From the NCBI RefSeq assembly GCF_004101845.1, contig NZ_CP026116.1:868001-932000 (forward strand): a stretch of 64,000 bases of DNA, read 5' to 3'. This stretch comes from Latilactobacillus curvatus JCM 1096 = DSM 20019. GTDB taxonomy: Bacteria > Bacillota > Bacilli > Lactobacillales > Lactobacillaceae. The notes beneath the pieces are model-generated. The model saw only the letters and a list, made by a program, of their open reading frames with translations, made no database searches and was not told where the DNA came from. Both the position numbers and the translations under genes were made by a program. Below are positions 1 to 7,363 of the stretch, piece after piece. Every line of letters starts with the position of its first letter. Positions within the stretch are counted from its first letter, which is position 1.

Positions 1-296
1 ATGATAATCACTTTGGCTGCTTCTTCTGGTGAATGCGACCAATCTTGCGTTTCATCGGGTAGATCTAATGCAAATTTTTGTGACCAACCTGCACGTATCC
101 ACAATGGTTGTATCCCTTTCAAATCCGCAATCTGATAATCCATTTCACGGGCAGTATGCCATACTAACCAGGTCACCGATTTAATTAGTGGCTGCGGCAT
201 TGTATTGGCCTCAGCCACTGTCATTTGTTCCAATGTATCGAGTAATCGTTCTTGAGCGCGTTCGACCGTTGCACTTAATAGTTGCGTTGCATGCAT
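1..296 (-). CDS. DinB-family protein, cut by the window edge
   Basis: The reading frame opens at 296 after a GGAGG ribosome site at 304-309 and stays open for 98 codons to the window edge, so the C-terminus is missing. It starts MHATQLLSATVERAQERLLD and contains LVWHTAREMDYQIADL. That helix with a metal-binding-type histidine near residue 48 is typical of the DinB/YfiT four-helix-bundle superfamily, a group of metal-dependent, thiol-related enzymes of mostly unknown substrate. It diverges from the phosphatase gene at 487. The family call rests on the N-terminal half only and the exact function cannot be stated. Confidence 0.65.
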   Translation of the reverse strand, partial: MHATQLLSATVERAQERLLDTLEQMTVAEANTMPQPLIKSVTWLVWHTAREMDYQIADLKGIQPLWIRAGWSQKFALDLPDETQDWSHSPEEAAKVII

Positions 297-486
297 CTTA
301 TCATCCTCCATATCTAAAAGTTAACCCCATTGTATCATTAAACCACTACTAGGCCTTTTTTTATGAATTTACCAAACCATTACGAAGCTTTACACTTTAT
401 TTTCACTAGAACAACAAACACTTTACATTATTGTTTATGCTTAACCTTGTAAAGAATAAAAAATCGTTTTACAAGAAGCAATCAAT

Positions 487-1398
487 ATGCGCATGAGCCA
501 AACAATCATCCCTTACGTGGCAACAACAACTTTATTACTTTTGGCAGCCGGCTGTACCCCACAAAAAAATACTAAACAATCGACAGCTCATCAATCCACC
601 CTTGTCCCTAAACAAAACATGAGTCGCCACATTCAATTAGCCGGTGCGATTAATACTCGTGATCTAGGTGGAATTGTCACGAAAACAGGTGCCAAAATTA
701 AAGCCAATCGGTTAATTCGTTCTGGTGAATTAGCTGGTTTAACAACGAAGGATAAACAGAAGTTAACCGTTGGAAAACAATTAAATAACATCGTTGATTT
801 ACGGACTAGTAGCGAAGTTGCGGCTAAACCCGATCCCGCTTTAAGCAACGTCCACTACAATCACTATGATGTCACCAAGTCTTTAGGGACTTCGGCAAGT
901 CAAGCTGACTTTTTCAAGAATCTCGATAAGGTTGATGGTGAAGCTTTCATGATTGATATTAACCAAAAATTGGTTACTGATCCCGCAGCACGCACGAACT
1001 ATAAACAGTTCTTTAATGTCTTATTGAATAATAAAAGTGGTGCGACACTTTGGCATTGTACAGCCGGTAAAGATCGTGCCGGATTCGGTACTATGTTAGT
1101 CCTCAGTGCCCTCGGGGTTGATCAAAAGAGCATCATGGACGACTACCTCGCCTCTAATAAATATCGCCGCGCCGAAAATGAAAAGACAATTGAACAAATT
1201 AAGGTGGCAACTCACAATAACCCCAAAGCCGTTAAAACGATCACTGCAATGATGGCCGTCCGTAAACCCTATCTACAGGCCGCATATGACACAATGAACA
1301 AAGAATATGGTGGCGTTAATGGTTATTTGAAACACGGGCTGGGTTTGACTAAGGCGGATCTCAACCAATTAAAAACGATGTATCTTACCAAGAGTTAA
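487..1398 (+). CDS. Secreted lipoprotein tyrosine phosphatase
   Basis: This 303-aa protein begins with a lipoprotein signal peptide: a hydrophobic stretch, then the lipobox LAAGC near residue 23, so it is probably anchored to the outer face of the membrane. The mature part has TRDLGG near residue 57 and the signature WHCTAGKDRAG near residue 190, which matches the HCX5R loop of the tyrosine-phosphatase-like family (Y_phosphatase3), where Cys is the nucleophile and Arg binds phosphate. Likely substrates are phosphotyrosine proteins or phosphoinositides, but none can be deduced here. Starts at 487 or 493 are both possible; the upstream AAGAAG is a weak ribosome site. It appears to be transcribed alone. 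Confidence 0.85.
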   Translation: MRMSQTIIPYVATTTLLLLAAGCTPQKNTKQSTAHQSTLVPKQNMSRHIQLAGAINTRDLGGIVTKTGAKIKANRLIRSGELAGLTTKDKQKLTVGKQLNNIVDLRTSSEVAAKPDPALSNVHYNHYDVTKSLGTSASQADFFKNLDKVDGEAFMIDINQKLVTDPAARTNYKQFFNVLLNNKSGATLWHCTAGKDRAGFGTMLVLSALGVDQKSIMDDYLASNKYRRAENEKTIEQIKVATHNNPKAVKTITAMMAVRKPYLQAAYDTMNKEYGGVNGYLKHGLGLTKADLNQLKTMYLTKS

Positions 1399-1485
1399 TG
1401 CTTCATCAGGTAGATTCACTATTCTCGTCTCTCCATTTTTTTGGTATACTGCTCCTTAGAATCAATCAGTTAAAGGAGCCTCATC

Positions 1486-1680
1486 ATGTTACCTGCTCAA
1501 CATCTCATTTTATTATTGATCGTGATCATTGCTGCAATCGGCGTCTTAAGTTCATCAGTCATCTTATTCATCGCCCAACAAAAGAAAAATGACCAACTTA
1601 AGAAGAAATCGAATGTGCTCTTTTGGGTCAGCATCCTCGTGATGATGATCTTTCTGAAACTAATCGATATGCTTCAATAA
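1486..1680 (+). CDS. Small two-helix membrane protein
   Basis: A 64-aa ORF preceded by a good ribosome site (AAAGGAGCC, 7 nt before the ATG). It has two hydrophobic segments, about residues 5-28 and 43-62, separated by a lysine-rich loop (AQQKKNDQLKKK), so it should be a hairpin in the membrane with a basic cytoplasmic loop. An overlapping frame beginning at 1398 has no ribosome site and is rejected. A strong hairpin terminator follows directly. I do not recognise a family. Confidence 0.7.
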   Translation: MLPAQHLILLLIVIIAAIGVLSSSVILFIAQQKKNDQLKKKSNVLFWVSILVMMIFLKLIDMLQ

Positions 1681-1688
1681 ACACCAAA

Positions 1689-1725
1689 AAGCATGCCAGT
1701 CAAATTTGACTAGCATGCTTTTTTT
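1689..1725. terminator. Rho-independent terminator
   Basis: A near-perfect hairpin built on GCATGC plus AGTCAAATTTGACT, followed by a run of seven T. It closes the small membrane protein gene at 1486-1680. Confidence 0.85.
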
Positions 1726-1847
1726 GCAATCTATCTTCTAAAAAACCACCCTTAATTCTTTGCTAAGTTACAAAACTTGGTCTAAGCAATTTTATTGTTC
1801 CCCACCTTTTAGGATGTTATCTTAAAGCTACTAAAGGAGGTGTCACT

Positions 1848-2057
1848 ATGAAAACCTTAGACAATATCGCGCTTACTTTATTAATCGTTGGTGGTTTGAA
1901 CTGGCTACTTGTCGGTCTATTCAAATTCGACCTAGTCGCTATGTTATTTGGCGGTCAAGCAGCTATTATTTCGCGCATCGTATATGTCCTTGTTGGACTT
2001 AGCGCATTATATTGCATTAAGCTATTTGCACCCATCAACAGCGCGCAGCATGAATAG
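1848..2057 (+). CDS. DUF378-family small membrane protein
   Basis: A 69-aa ORF with a perfect AAAGGAGGT ribosome site. It starts MKTLDNIALTLLIVGGLNWLLVGLF and has two transmembrane helices (about 7-27 and 36-60). The GGLNWLLVG turn and the following VxxLFGG are the usual DUF378 pattern. The molecular role of the family is unknown. It stands alone, and its terminator is at 2157-2194. Confidence 0.85.
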   Translation: MKTLDNIALTLLIVGGLNWLLVGLFKFDLVAMLFGGQAAIISRIVYVLVGLSALYCIKLFAPINSAQHE

Positions 2058-2156
2058 CTTTCTGGAGCGGCTTTTTATAGGGACCAAACATCCTGCTCGT
2101 CTCAATCGCTATCCATTAACGTGTTGGTAAAACTGTTATTTCTTTTCAATAACGCA

Positions 2157-2194
2157 AAAAAGCGTGCTAGTCAGCCTCGACTAGCACGCTTTTA
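2157..2194. terminator. Rho-independent terminator
   Basis: Inverted repeat AGCGTGCTAGTC / GACTAGCACGCT with a short loop, flanked by A and T runs, downstream of the DUF378 gene and directly left of the IS30 element. Confidence 0.85.
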
Positions 2195-2204
2195 TTTTTT
2201 TATT

Positions 2205-3248
2205 TGGTAGATTGTAAAATTAATCCGACGCTGTTCGGACAAAAAAGATCAGCTTCCCTTAAAATGGTGTTTACCACAAACCCATCTTTTAGGAGCTGAT
2301 CTTTTGTCTAGTATAACCTATTCCGAACGAATTAAAATCGAAACCTTTTGTGAACTAGGGCTGTCCAATATCCAAATGGGCGTTCGGCTGAACCGATCAC
2401 CGTCAACAATTTCTTATGAATTATCTCGATGTCAACCTTATCAGGCTGAATTAGCACAAACAGATGCCGAATACAAGCGATCACGATGTGGTCGGAAAAC
2501 TAAGCTGAGCGATGAGTTAAAGCAAAAAATTCTCAACCATTTACGTCTAAGCTGGTCACCAGGAATGATTGCTCACGAATTTAAACTAGCTACTAAATCT
2601 ATTTATAATTGGCTAAATCAGGGGAGAATTGGTTTCTCCTTGAATGATCTACCTGAACATGGCGTACGCCAACGGCGTAACGTTGACCAACGATCCAAAT
2701 ATAATCAATCTTTGGGGCGATCAATTGAACAGCGTCCCATGATGATTAATCAACGTAAGCGCATCGGCGATTTTGAACTAGATACAGTCGTTGGTCCTCG
2801 TGGGCATAGTAAGGCAGTTTTATTAACTTTAATCGATCGCAAATCACGGTTCCTTTGGGCATACCGGTTAAAAGATCGGACGACAGCGACTGTTAATGAA
2901 GCACTAACTAAGTTCCTAACCACTTTTAATGGTCCGGTGCACAGCTTTACTGTGGACCGTGGCACTGAGTTTAGTGGGCTAGTATCACTTGAATCACAAT
3001 ATGGTATTAAGACCTATTACTGCCATGCTTATACGCCAGCTGAACGTGGTAGTAATGAACGCTTTAATCGGAATTTACGTTATTTTTATCCTAAAGGGAC
3101 TCGTTTTGAGCACATTAGTGCTCAAGATTTAACGACGACGTTACTCCAAATTAACCAGCGACCGCTTAAAATACTCGACTGGCAAACACCGTATCAGGTT
3201 ATGCTGACAAATTTGTCCAAAAATTCGGATTAAATTTGCAATCTACCA
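2205..3248 (+). mobile_element. IS30-family insertion sequence (complete)
   Basis: The ends are inverted repeats of about 22 bp with two mismatches: TGGTAGATTGTAAAATTAAT on the left, and TGGTAGATTGCAAATTTAAT as the reverse complement of the right end. One transposase ORF fills the 1044-bp element. The flanks share only TT (2203-2204 and 3249-3250), so a 2-bp target duplication is possible but unproven. The right end sits precisely where the displaced lepA 3' fragment would have its stop codon. Confidence 0.85.
2304..3233 (+). CDS. IS30-family transposase
   Basis: A 309-aa DDE transposase. The N-terminus (SYSERIKIETFCELGLSNIQ) is the IS30 helix-turn-helix that binds the terminal repeats, with a second DNA-binding region about residues 70-100. 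The catalytic triad is visible as GDFELDTVVG, FTVDRGTEF and GSNERFNRNLR, in the order D, D, E. Length and order match intact IS30 transposases and no frameshift is present, so the element may still be active. The RBS is an AGGAGC about 10 nt upstream. Confidence 0.93.
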   Translation: MSSITYSERIKIETFCELGLSNIQMGVRLNRSPSTISYELSRCQPYQAELAQTDAEYKRSRCGRKTKLSDELKQKILNHLRLSWSPGMIAHEFKLATKSIYNWLNQGRIGFSLNDLPEHGVRQRRNVDQRSKYNQSLGRSIEQRPMMINQRKRIGDFELDTVVGPRGHSKAVLLTLIDRKSRFLWAYRLKDRTTATVNEALTKFLTTFNGPVHSFTVDRGTEFSGLVSLESQYGIKTYYCHAYTPAERGSNERFNRNLRYFYPKGTRFEHISAQDLTTTLLQINQRPLKILDWQTPYQVMLTNLSKNSD

Positions 3249-3300
3249 TTTACCTTTGGTATCTTCATCATTCATCTTCAAAATGGACATGAACGCCTCT
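3249..3300. other. Phage attachment site (left), displaced lepA 3' end
   Basis: Positions 3260-3300 repeat positions 9251-9291 without a mismatch over 41 bp. The second copy is codons near the end of lepA. Read on the minus strand this copy encodes [16 protein letters not shown] and then runs into the IS30 end. It is therefore the original lepA tail pushed away from the gene body by integration of a prophage; 3260-3300 is the recombination core. Confidence 0.8.
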
Positions 3301-3374
3301 AATAGACACGGGCTCCTATGATGGAATTACGGACAAACTGTTCGATATAATACATCATAAAGGAGCTTTTTATT

Positions 3375-3626
3375 ATGGCAATTAAATATTCAAATGAATT
3401 TAAAGAATCGATTGTTAGCTTAAGTCAGACTGGCCGTTCGGCCAACTCACTGGCTAAAGAATACAACGTCAGTGTTTCAACGGTCACTAAGTGGATTAAA
3501 CAAGCTGATCCTAACAACACTAAAGTGCTATCATCAAATGAACGTGCTCTGATTAAAGAAAATAAACGGTTAAAAGAAGAACTTGATATTTTAAAACGAG
3601 CAGCGGTGCTCATGGCAAAAAGCTAA
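3375..3626 (+). CDS. IS3-family transposase OrfA
   Basis: An 83-aa DNA-binding subunit. Residues 1-45 form an HTH (EFKESIVSLSQTGRSANSLA, then EYNVSVSTVTKWIKQ), followed by a leucine-zipper-like helix (ERALIKENKRLKEELDILKRA). The last codons hold an AAAAAG run at 3617-3622. A -1 slip there leaves the downstream frame open straight into OrfB (MAKK-LIIKGRALV...), so an OrfAB fusion transposase made by programmed frameshifting is likely, as is known for the IS3 family. Confidence 0.9.
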   Translation: MAIKYSNEFKESIVSLSQTGRSANSLAKEYNVSVSTVTKWIKQADPNNTKVLSSNERALIKENKRLKEELDILKRAAVLMAKS

Positions 3627-3646
3627 TTATTAAAGGGCGTGCCCTC

Positions 3647-4444
3647 GTGTTAGAAGTCGTCAACGCTAATTTACTTGCTGGGCACCGCATTACGCGTATC
3701 TTATCAGTACTCAAAATTCCGCGCTCAACCTACTATGATTATCTACATTGGCAGCCAAGTAGAACTGAACGCCGCCGGCATTTAATTAAACAAGAAGTGT
3801 TAACGGCTTGGTTAAGATATCTAATGTATGGCTACCCACGATTAACGATCTTACTAAATCAACAGTCTGATATTCACGTTAGTCAGCGTCTGGTCTATCA
3901 ACAAATGTGTGAATTAGGGATTAGATCTAGAATGGTTAAACGAATCAATAAGCCAACCACTCAGACTGATTATGATCAGCGACCAAACTTGATTAAGCAG
4001 TTAACTGATCAATCTGGTATTTTATTGACTGATATTACGTACATTCCCCTTAACCATACTTGGTGTTACCTAGCTAGTGTCTATAATCCAGTAACCCGAC
4101 GGGTTATTGCTTACCAACTTAATACGCAGATGACTAAAGAACTAGCGACTAACGTTATTACCCAAGTCATGGCGCAAGCAGTTAAACCACAAATTATTCA
4201 TAGTGATATGGGAAGCCAATACACAAGTGACTTATTTGAAAACACTTTATCGAAGTATGGTATCAAGCATTCTTACTCCCGAAAGGGTCAGCCCGGCGAT
4301 AACGCGCGAATTGAAAGTTTTCATTCAATTTTGAAACGTGAATACGTTAATTTCCAAGATTTTAAGACAATTCATGAAGCAATCGCCGGAATTGATAACT
4401 ATATTCGTTGGTATAACAGTGATCGTATTTCACTTGTAGCGTAG
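3647..4444 (+). CDS. IS3-family transposase OrfB (integrase core)
   Basis: A 265-aa rve-type catalytic subunit with a GTG start. The DDE residues lie in LLTDITYIP, IIHSDMGSQY and DNARIESFHSILKRE. An HTH_21-type region (YGYPRLTILLNQQ) precedes the core. The protein ends abruptly at WYNSDRISLVA; most relatives continue about a dozen residues through a G(L/M)SPVxYR motif. Both copies in this window share this end. Copy 1 has Leu where copy 2 has Pro in RY(L/P)MYGYPR; Pro is the more usual residue there, so copy 1 may carry a point mutation. Confidence 0.9.
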   Translation: MLEVVNANLLAGHRITRILSVLKIPRSTYYDYLHWQPSRTERRRHLIKQEVLTAWLRYLMYGYPRLTILLNQQSDIHVSQRLVYQQMCELGIRSRMVKRINKPTTQTDYDQRPNLIKQLTDQSGILLTDITYIPLNHTWCYLASVYNPVTRRVIAYQLNTQMTKELATNVITQVMAQAVKPQIIHSDMGSQYTSDLFENTLSKYGIKHSYSRKGQPGDNARIESFHSILKREYVNFQDFKTIHEAIAGIDNYIRWYNSDRISLVA

Positions 4445-4612
4445 CTACAGGCTATTAAATTCAATAATGTTGGGGCTTATTTAATATACTCTAAAGCGTT
4501 TTTAAAATCTGAACGGGACTAAAACTTCGGCCTCTGAAAATTAAATTAAGTAATTTAAATTGAAAGTCAAATTTGTTCGTACTTTTATGTCCGGATTCTT
4601 GACATAGGAGCC

Positions 4613-5099
4613 CTACGTAATCGCCAATATCAGCGAATGCTTGTTTAGCGTACTCTTTAGCGATATCATCAGCTGTAACGAATAGGTCGTTAGCAATCTC
4701 GTTACGCAGCTTATCAATTTGCTCACGCACACTAGCATTTACTAGCAACCTTGGGCCATTTACATTAGCGGTCTTGTAATCAACGTCATAAGCTTGCATA
4801 TAAGCCCATGTGGCATTGAATCGTTGCAGATAGTACAAGCAGAACATTTTCTGTTGATCGTTTAACCCATCATTAGCAGATAATTCCTTCACTATTTTGG
4901 GTGCAACCTTTTCAACTTTGTGTGCACCCTTTTTGCTTTTGGGGTGCACCGCTTTTTTATTTGGCCCACGTTCCCATCCATTACGCTGTTTCCATGATTT
5001 CACGGTATTAATCGACACATCATATTTATCAGCGATGTCTTTGTACTTCATCCCAGATAAATAGTCTTCCTTTGCATCATTTCTTGATTCATCATGCAT
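4613..5099 (-). pseudogene. terS: Phage terminase small subunit, 3' end lost to IS3
   Basis: From the ATG at 5099 the first 162 codons are phage sequence. They hold an HTH ([20 protein letters not shown]) with SWKQRNGW, a basic linker, and the Terminase_2 core ([20 protein letters not shown], with FADIGDYV at the end). At 4612 the frame enters the IS3 element and stops at 4491 after about 40 foreign residues. TerS would normally bind the phage pac/cos site and load the large subunit. The large subunit and all morphogenesis genes expected downstream are gone. The start overlaps the stop of the preceding gene (TAATG). Confidence 0.85.
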
Positions 5100-5272
5100 T
5101 ACATAGCACCGCCCTCCTTCTTATAATTGTTTTTCTCCAATAAAATACGCCGCTCATTATCTGAACGACGTTTCTCATCTATCTTCTTCTGTTTAAGCCA
5201 CTTCTCTAAACGGGCATCTGCTGCCGTCCATTCAGGTGTTTCGTAGCCGTACTTTGAATGTATTAGTTTCAC
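5099..5272 (-). CDS. Small phage protein of unknown function
   Basis: A 57-aa ORF with a GTG start at 5272, an AAAGGAG site about 11 nt upstream, and a stop that overlaps the terS start by one base. The sequence is strongly charged ([20 protein letters not shown]) and probably helical. Translational coupling to terS argues for a packaging-related role, but I do not recognise the family. A longer frame reaching 5383 runs backwards across a terminator and is rejected. Confidence 0.55.
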   Translation of the reverse strand: MKLIHSKYGYETPEWTAADARLEKWLKQKKIDEKRRSDNERRILLEKNNYKKEGGAM

Positions 5273-5302
5273 AATGCCTATCACTCCTTTAATTTTATGT
5301 AC

Positions 5303-5326
5303 AAAAAAAGACAGCCTAAGCTGTCT
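5303..5326 (-). terminator. Rho-independent terminator (minus strand)
   Basis: Hairpin GACAGCTTAGGCTGTC followed by seven T on the minus strand, directly after the gene at 5341-5652. Its stem is almost the same as that at 6018-6041. Confidence 0.75.
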
Positions 5327-5340
5327 CAAGATAAACTCTT

Positions 5341-5652
5341 TTAAAATTGTACGCCTAATGAACCTAAGCCAGTCGCATTCCATTTGTATCCCTCGGAGCG
5401 AGCAATCCGCATCAATTTTCGGATTCGTTCAGCGTTTTCATTACCCAATAAGTTCTTACCATTCATGGTCCAAATTGTAATTCCATTTACGGTTTTAGCT
5501 GCTACCACTTGAGCTGGCATATCTTCTGTAGATAAATGTTTTGCTGCAATTAAAAGAATATCCTTAATATGCTGATCAATTTCTTTGTGGGCCAAATCAT
5601 TATACATTTCATCAATTATTTCGAAAACTTGCTCATTAATAGTCTTTGACAT
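5341..5652 (-). CDS. Phage hypothetical protein, 103 aa
   Basis: The ATG at 5652 follows a GGAAGGTGA ribosome site. The N-terminal half is predicted helical (INEQVFEIIDEMYNDLAHKE); the middle has a likely strand pair (TVNGITIWTMNGKN); the end is basic (AERIRKLMRIARSEGYKWNA). No family is recognised. It lies between the late-regulator remnant and terS on the same strand, with its own terminator, in the zone where Lactobacillales phages often carry variable small genes. Confidence 0.55.
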   Translation of the reverse strand: MSKTINEQVFEIIDEMYNDLAHKEIDQHIKDILLIAAKHLSTEDMPAQVVAAKTVNGITIWTMNGKNLLGNENAERIRKLMRIARSEGYKWNATGLGSLGVQF

Positions 5653-5824
5653 TATATCACCTTCCGTTAACCAGAATATACCACAACTTCATGTTTATGT
5701 CGCTACTTCCCTAATGATTGTAATTGCATTTCACTTTATTAAAAAAGTTTTCAAATATCTCTTTATTGATTTTCGTGATGCATCATCACATCAATTACAC
5801 GTCGTATTGACATCCTTCATTACC

Positions 5825-5953
5825 TTAAGCAGTTGTTGCAACTGGTCCTTCTTCTGCTTTCTTCTCTTTATCTTTCTTCTGTTTCCGAATTTTATCCTTT
5901 GCGCGCTTATAAACATCTTTGGGACTAGGAAGCCCAAATACATAAACTACCAT
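5825..5953 (-). CDS. Lysine-rich 42-aa phage protein
   Basis: A short ORF with a fitting GAAGGG ribosome site 6 nt before the ATG at 5953. The protein begins MVVYVFGLPSPKDVYKRAKD and continues with a dense KKDKEKK tract. The opposite-strand frame at 5585-5977 covering it has no ribosome site and is judged a shadow. The function is unknown; highly basic short proteins like this often bind nucleic acid. Confidence 0.45.
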   Translation of the reverse strand: MVVYVFGLPSPKDVYKRAKDKIRKQKKDKEKKAEEGPVATTA

Positions 5954-6017
5954 GATATCCCTTCTTTCTTACTTTAATTGTAGACTCAATCTTACAGTAC
6001 TACAAATATTCGGGATT

Positions 6018-6041
6018 AAAAAAGACAGCCTAGGCTGCCTT
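6018..6041 (-). terminator. Rho-independent terminator (minus strand)
   Basis: On the minus strand the stem GGCAGCCTAGGCTGTC precedes six T, about 10 nt after the stop of the 268-aa gene. The stem is nearly the same as that at 5303-5326. Confidence 0.8.
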
Positions 6042-6048
6042 GATAATA

Positions 6049-6855
6049 TTAATAGATTAATTTATATACCTCTTTGCCCGAATCTGTTAAAGTTTCTTGT
6101 ACTGCATTTTTACCGCCAAACGTGCCAGACGCCGTGAAACATAGTCCATTTACTTCTAACTCCTTGATTGCTAGTCCTAATGATGTTATTGAAATGTCAT
6201 TAAATATTTCAGTTTTTAATAATCCTTGTGCAATATACTCACTGTTATCACCGTTCATTATTCCTCCAACAGTGATGCTTGCTTTATTGGGAGCTTTCAT
6301 AATCGGCCATCTATTAGCTTTCTGCAATACTAAGAGTGCCTGTGGTGATAGTTTGGCAATCATAGACAACACAACTCTCTTATTTGAAAAGTGTTCTTTT
6401 AAATCACTATCATTACTTATATTCCTTAGAACGTTGGCTAAAACATTTAAGGTATCATCATCTGCCGGTGAATCATTAAGTATTTCTATTAATTTTGAAT
6501 ACAATGTCAGACCATAGGGATCCGTAATTAAGTCAACAATACATTGTAACGCTTTATCGTGGTCGTCTGATTTTTGTACATAAGAAGCAACGACCAAAGA
6601 TTTTTTCATATCAGATATGTTTTGGCCTAGTTCATCGCCAGTTTCAATCACATCAAAAATAAGACTCCCTAAAGACCCATTTAATATATCAACAACCAAT
6701 TCTCGACCTTTAGATTTTCCTGTATCGATTGCAGCCTCTGCATACTCATCAGCTGTTAACCTCTGTTGCTCTATTCTTTGCTTAAGCGTTTTTTTATCAG
6801 CCTTTAAAATTGATTCTGGATTATTGATCATTTCTAACAAACTTTCTCTATCCAT
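6049..6855 (-). CDS. Unrecognised 268-aa prophage cargo protein
   Basis: The start at 6855 is chosen because TGGAGGG lies 8 nt upstream; a GTG at 6864 lies inside that site. The protein seems soluble and largely helical, with no signal peptide or membrane helix. The N-terminal third is charged (ADKKTLKQRIEQQRLTADEY). The middle (residues ~95-185) is a leucine-rich helical array including KLSPQALLVLQKA. The end has a possible beta segment (GLCFTASGTFGG). The LSPxxxxxL helix and overall layout faintly recall DUF4393 (Abi-alpha-like) proteins, but I cannot assign it. It sits between two terminator-like hairpins, as phage moron or defence genes do. Confidence 0.6.
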   Translation of the reverse strand: MDRESLLEMINNPESILKADKKTLKQRIEQQRLTADEYAEAAIDTGKSKGRELVVDILNGSLGSLIFDVIETGDELGQNISDMKKSLVVASYVQKSDDHDKALQCIVDLITDPYGLTLYSKLIEILNDSPADDDTLNVLANVLRNISNDSDLKEHFSNKRVVLSMIAKLSPQALLVLQKANRWPIMKAPNKASITVGGIMNGDNSEYIAQGLLKTEIFNDISITSLGLAIKELEVNGLCFTASGTFGGKNAVQETLTDSGKEVYKLIY

Positions 6856-6884
6856 AATTTTCACCCTCCAATAAATCTATAATA

Positions 6885-6909
6885 CAAAACCCCAGCCATA
6901 AAGGCTAGG
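6885..6909 (-). terminator. Terminator-like hairpin after the tRNA-like block
   Basis: Minus strand: CCTAGCC, a TTTAT loop, GGCTGGGG, then TTTT. It separates the tRNA-like cluster from the 268-aa gene. A TATTAT hexamer just downstream could be the -10 of a separate promoter for that gene, although no good -35 is seen. Confidence 0.5.
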
Positions 6910-6945
6910 ACTATTGGAGGTGAAGTATGTGCCATTACTGGCAAT

Positions 6946-7021
6946 ATCGCAGGTGTGGATTTGCACCACACAATTGCCGTTTTAAGGCGTAAAGACGCTT
7001 TACCTATTCCGCCACTGCGAT
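6946..7021 (-). ncRNA. tRNA-like fold D (Leu-UAA-like, degenerate)
   Basis: Seventy-six nucleotides with a perfect 7-bp acceptor stem (ATCGCAG / CTGCGAT). It has T8 G9, a D-arm resembling tRNA-Leu (GCGGAATAGGTAAAG), and a T-arm with a 6-bp stem and the loop TGCAAAT. A CTTAAAA stretch matches the anticodon loop of tRNA-Leu(UAA), but the flanking bases do not form a good 5-bp stem. It is probably a decayed or divergent phage tRNA. Confidence 0.45.
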
Positions 7022-7024
7022 AAT

Positions 7025-7098
7025 ATCCTAGCCGGGACTCGAACCCGAATCGTGACCGCAGGTGCACTTCCGCGCTGCTCTATTTAAGCTACTAGGAA
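7025..7098 (-). ncRNA. tRNA-like fold C
   Basis: Seventy-four nucleotides with 6 of 7 acceptor pairs (TTCCTAG / CTAGGAT). A canonical TAGCTT...AGAGC D-arm and a canonical T-arm (TCGGG, loop TTCGAGT, CCCGG) are present. The anticodon arm is irregular: CGCGG pairs with CCTGCG only with a bulge, leaving a loop with GTG at the anticodon place but no U33. It is clearly of tRNA ancestry, and function is doubtful. Confidence 0.5.
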
Positions 7099-7100
7099 TG

Positions 7101-7180
7101 GTTAGGTCCGCGATCATCCACGGCAACAACGTGCTAACCCCACGCTTCCAGCAATTAGAATTGAAGTCGATTAACCTAAC
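7101..7180 (-). ncRNA. tRNA-like fold B
   Basis: Eighty nucleotides enclosed by a perfect 7-bp stem (GTTAGGT / ACCTAAC) and followed by CA. A 5-bp hairpin with a 7-nt loop (GCGTG, GGGTTAG, CACGT) sits at the anticodon-arm place, a 5-nt variable region follows, then CCGTG / CGCGG at the T-arm place. The T-loop is not canonical and the D region is too long, so this is the least tRNA-like of the three. Only two nucleotides separate it from fold C. Confidence 0.3.
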
Positions 7181-7187
7181 AAAGTTT

Positions 7188-7296
7188 GATTAACGCTAAT
7201 TGCCGGGTATAACAGATCGTATTTTTGGCAACAGCGCGACCACCGTTTTCCGCCGGTGATTACTGGCCACAGTTTAAGCGCGCTTTACTAATAATC
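7188..7296 (-). other. Further structured block upstream of the tRNA-like folds
   Basis: No reading frame is supported here. On the minus strand AGCGCG pairs with CGCGCT around two inner hairpins (CTG-TGGC-CAG and CACCG...CGGTG). A third hairpin, TTGCC...GGCAA, follows. The layout suggests another tRNA-like or structured RNA, but no acceptor/T-arm pair can be defined. Confidence 0.25.
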
Positions 7297-7363
7297 CATA
7301 ATACTAATTTATCACGGAAATCCGGCTAATAACCACAGACAATCCGCACAAAAACCGCACTTT

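Larger units (their letters stand above)
3311..4612 (+). mobile_element. IS3-family insertion sequence, copy 1
   Basis: The 1302-bp element is bounded by imperfect inverted repeats, GGCTCCTATGATGGAATTAC at the left and GGCTCCTATGTCAAGAATCC as the reverse complement of the right end. An identical-length copy lies inverted at 7524-8825. It carries orfA and orfB in the IS150-like arrangement. No target duplication is seen at either copy, which suggests deletion or recombination next to the element. The type recalls IS3 elements described from L. sakei (IS1163, IS1520), but identity was not checked. Confidence 0.9.

Noticed and set aside
1398-1592. ORF overlapping the small membrane protein at 1486
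   Set aside because: No ribosome site and no plausible protein character; the frame at 1486 has AAAGGAG at the right distance.
2205-3248. Clear target-site duplication of IS30
   Set aside because: Flanks are ATT and TTT; only a 2-bp TT match remains, which is expected by chance in T-rich sequence.
5585-5977. Plus-strand ORF of 130 aa in the phage region
   Set aside because: No ribosome site, odd composition (Phe/Leu/Ser-rich), and it opposes a short minus-strand ORF with a good ribosome site.
6861-7067. Minus-strand 68-aa ORF
   Set aside because: It runs through the tRNA-like folds C and D and the hairpin after them and has no ribosome site.
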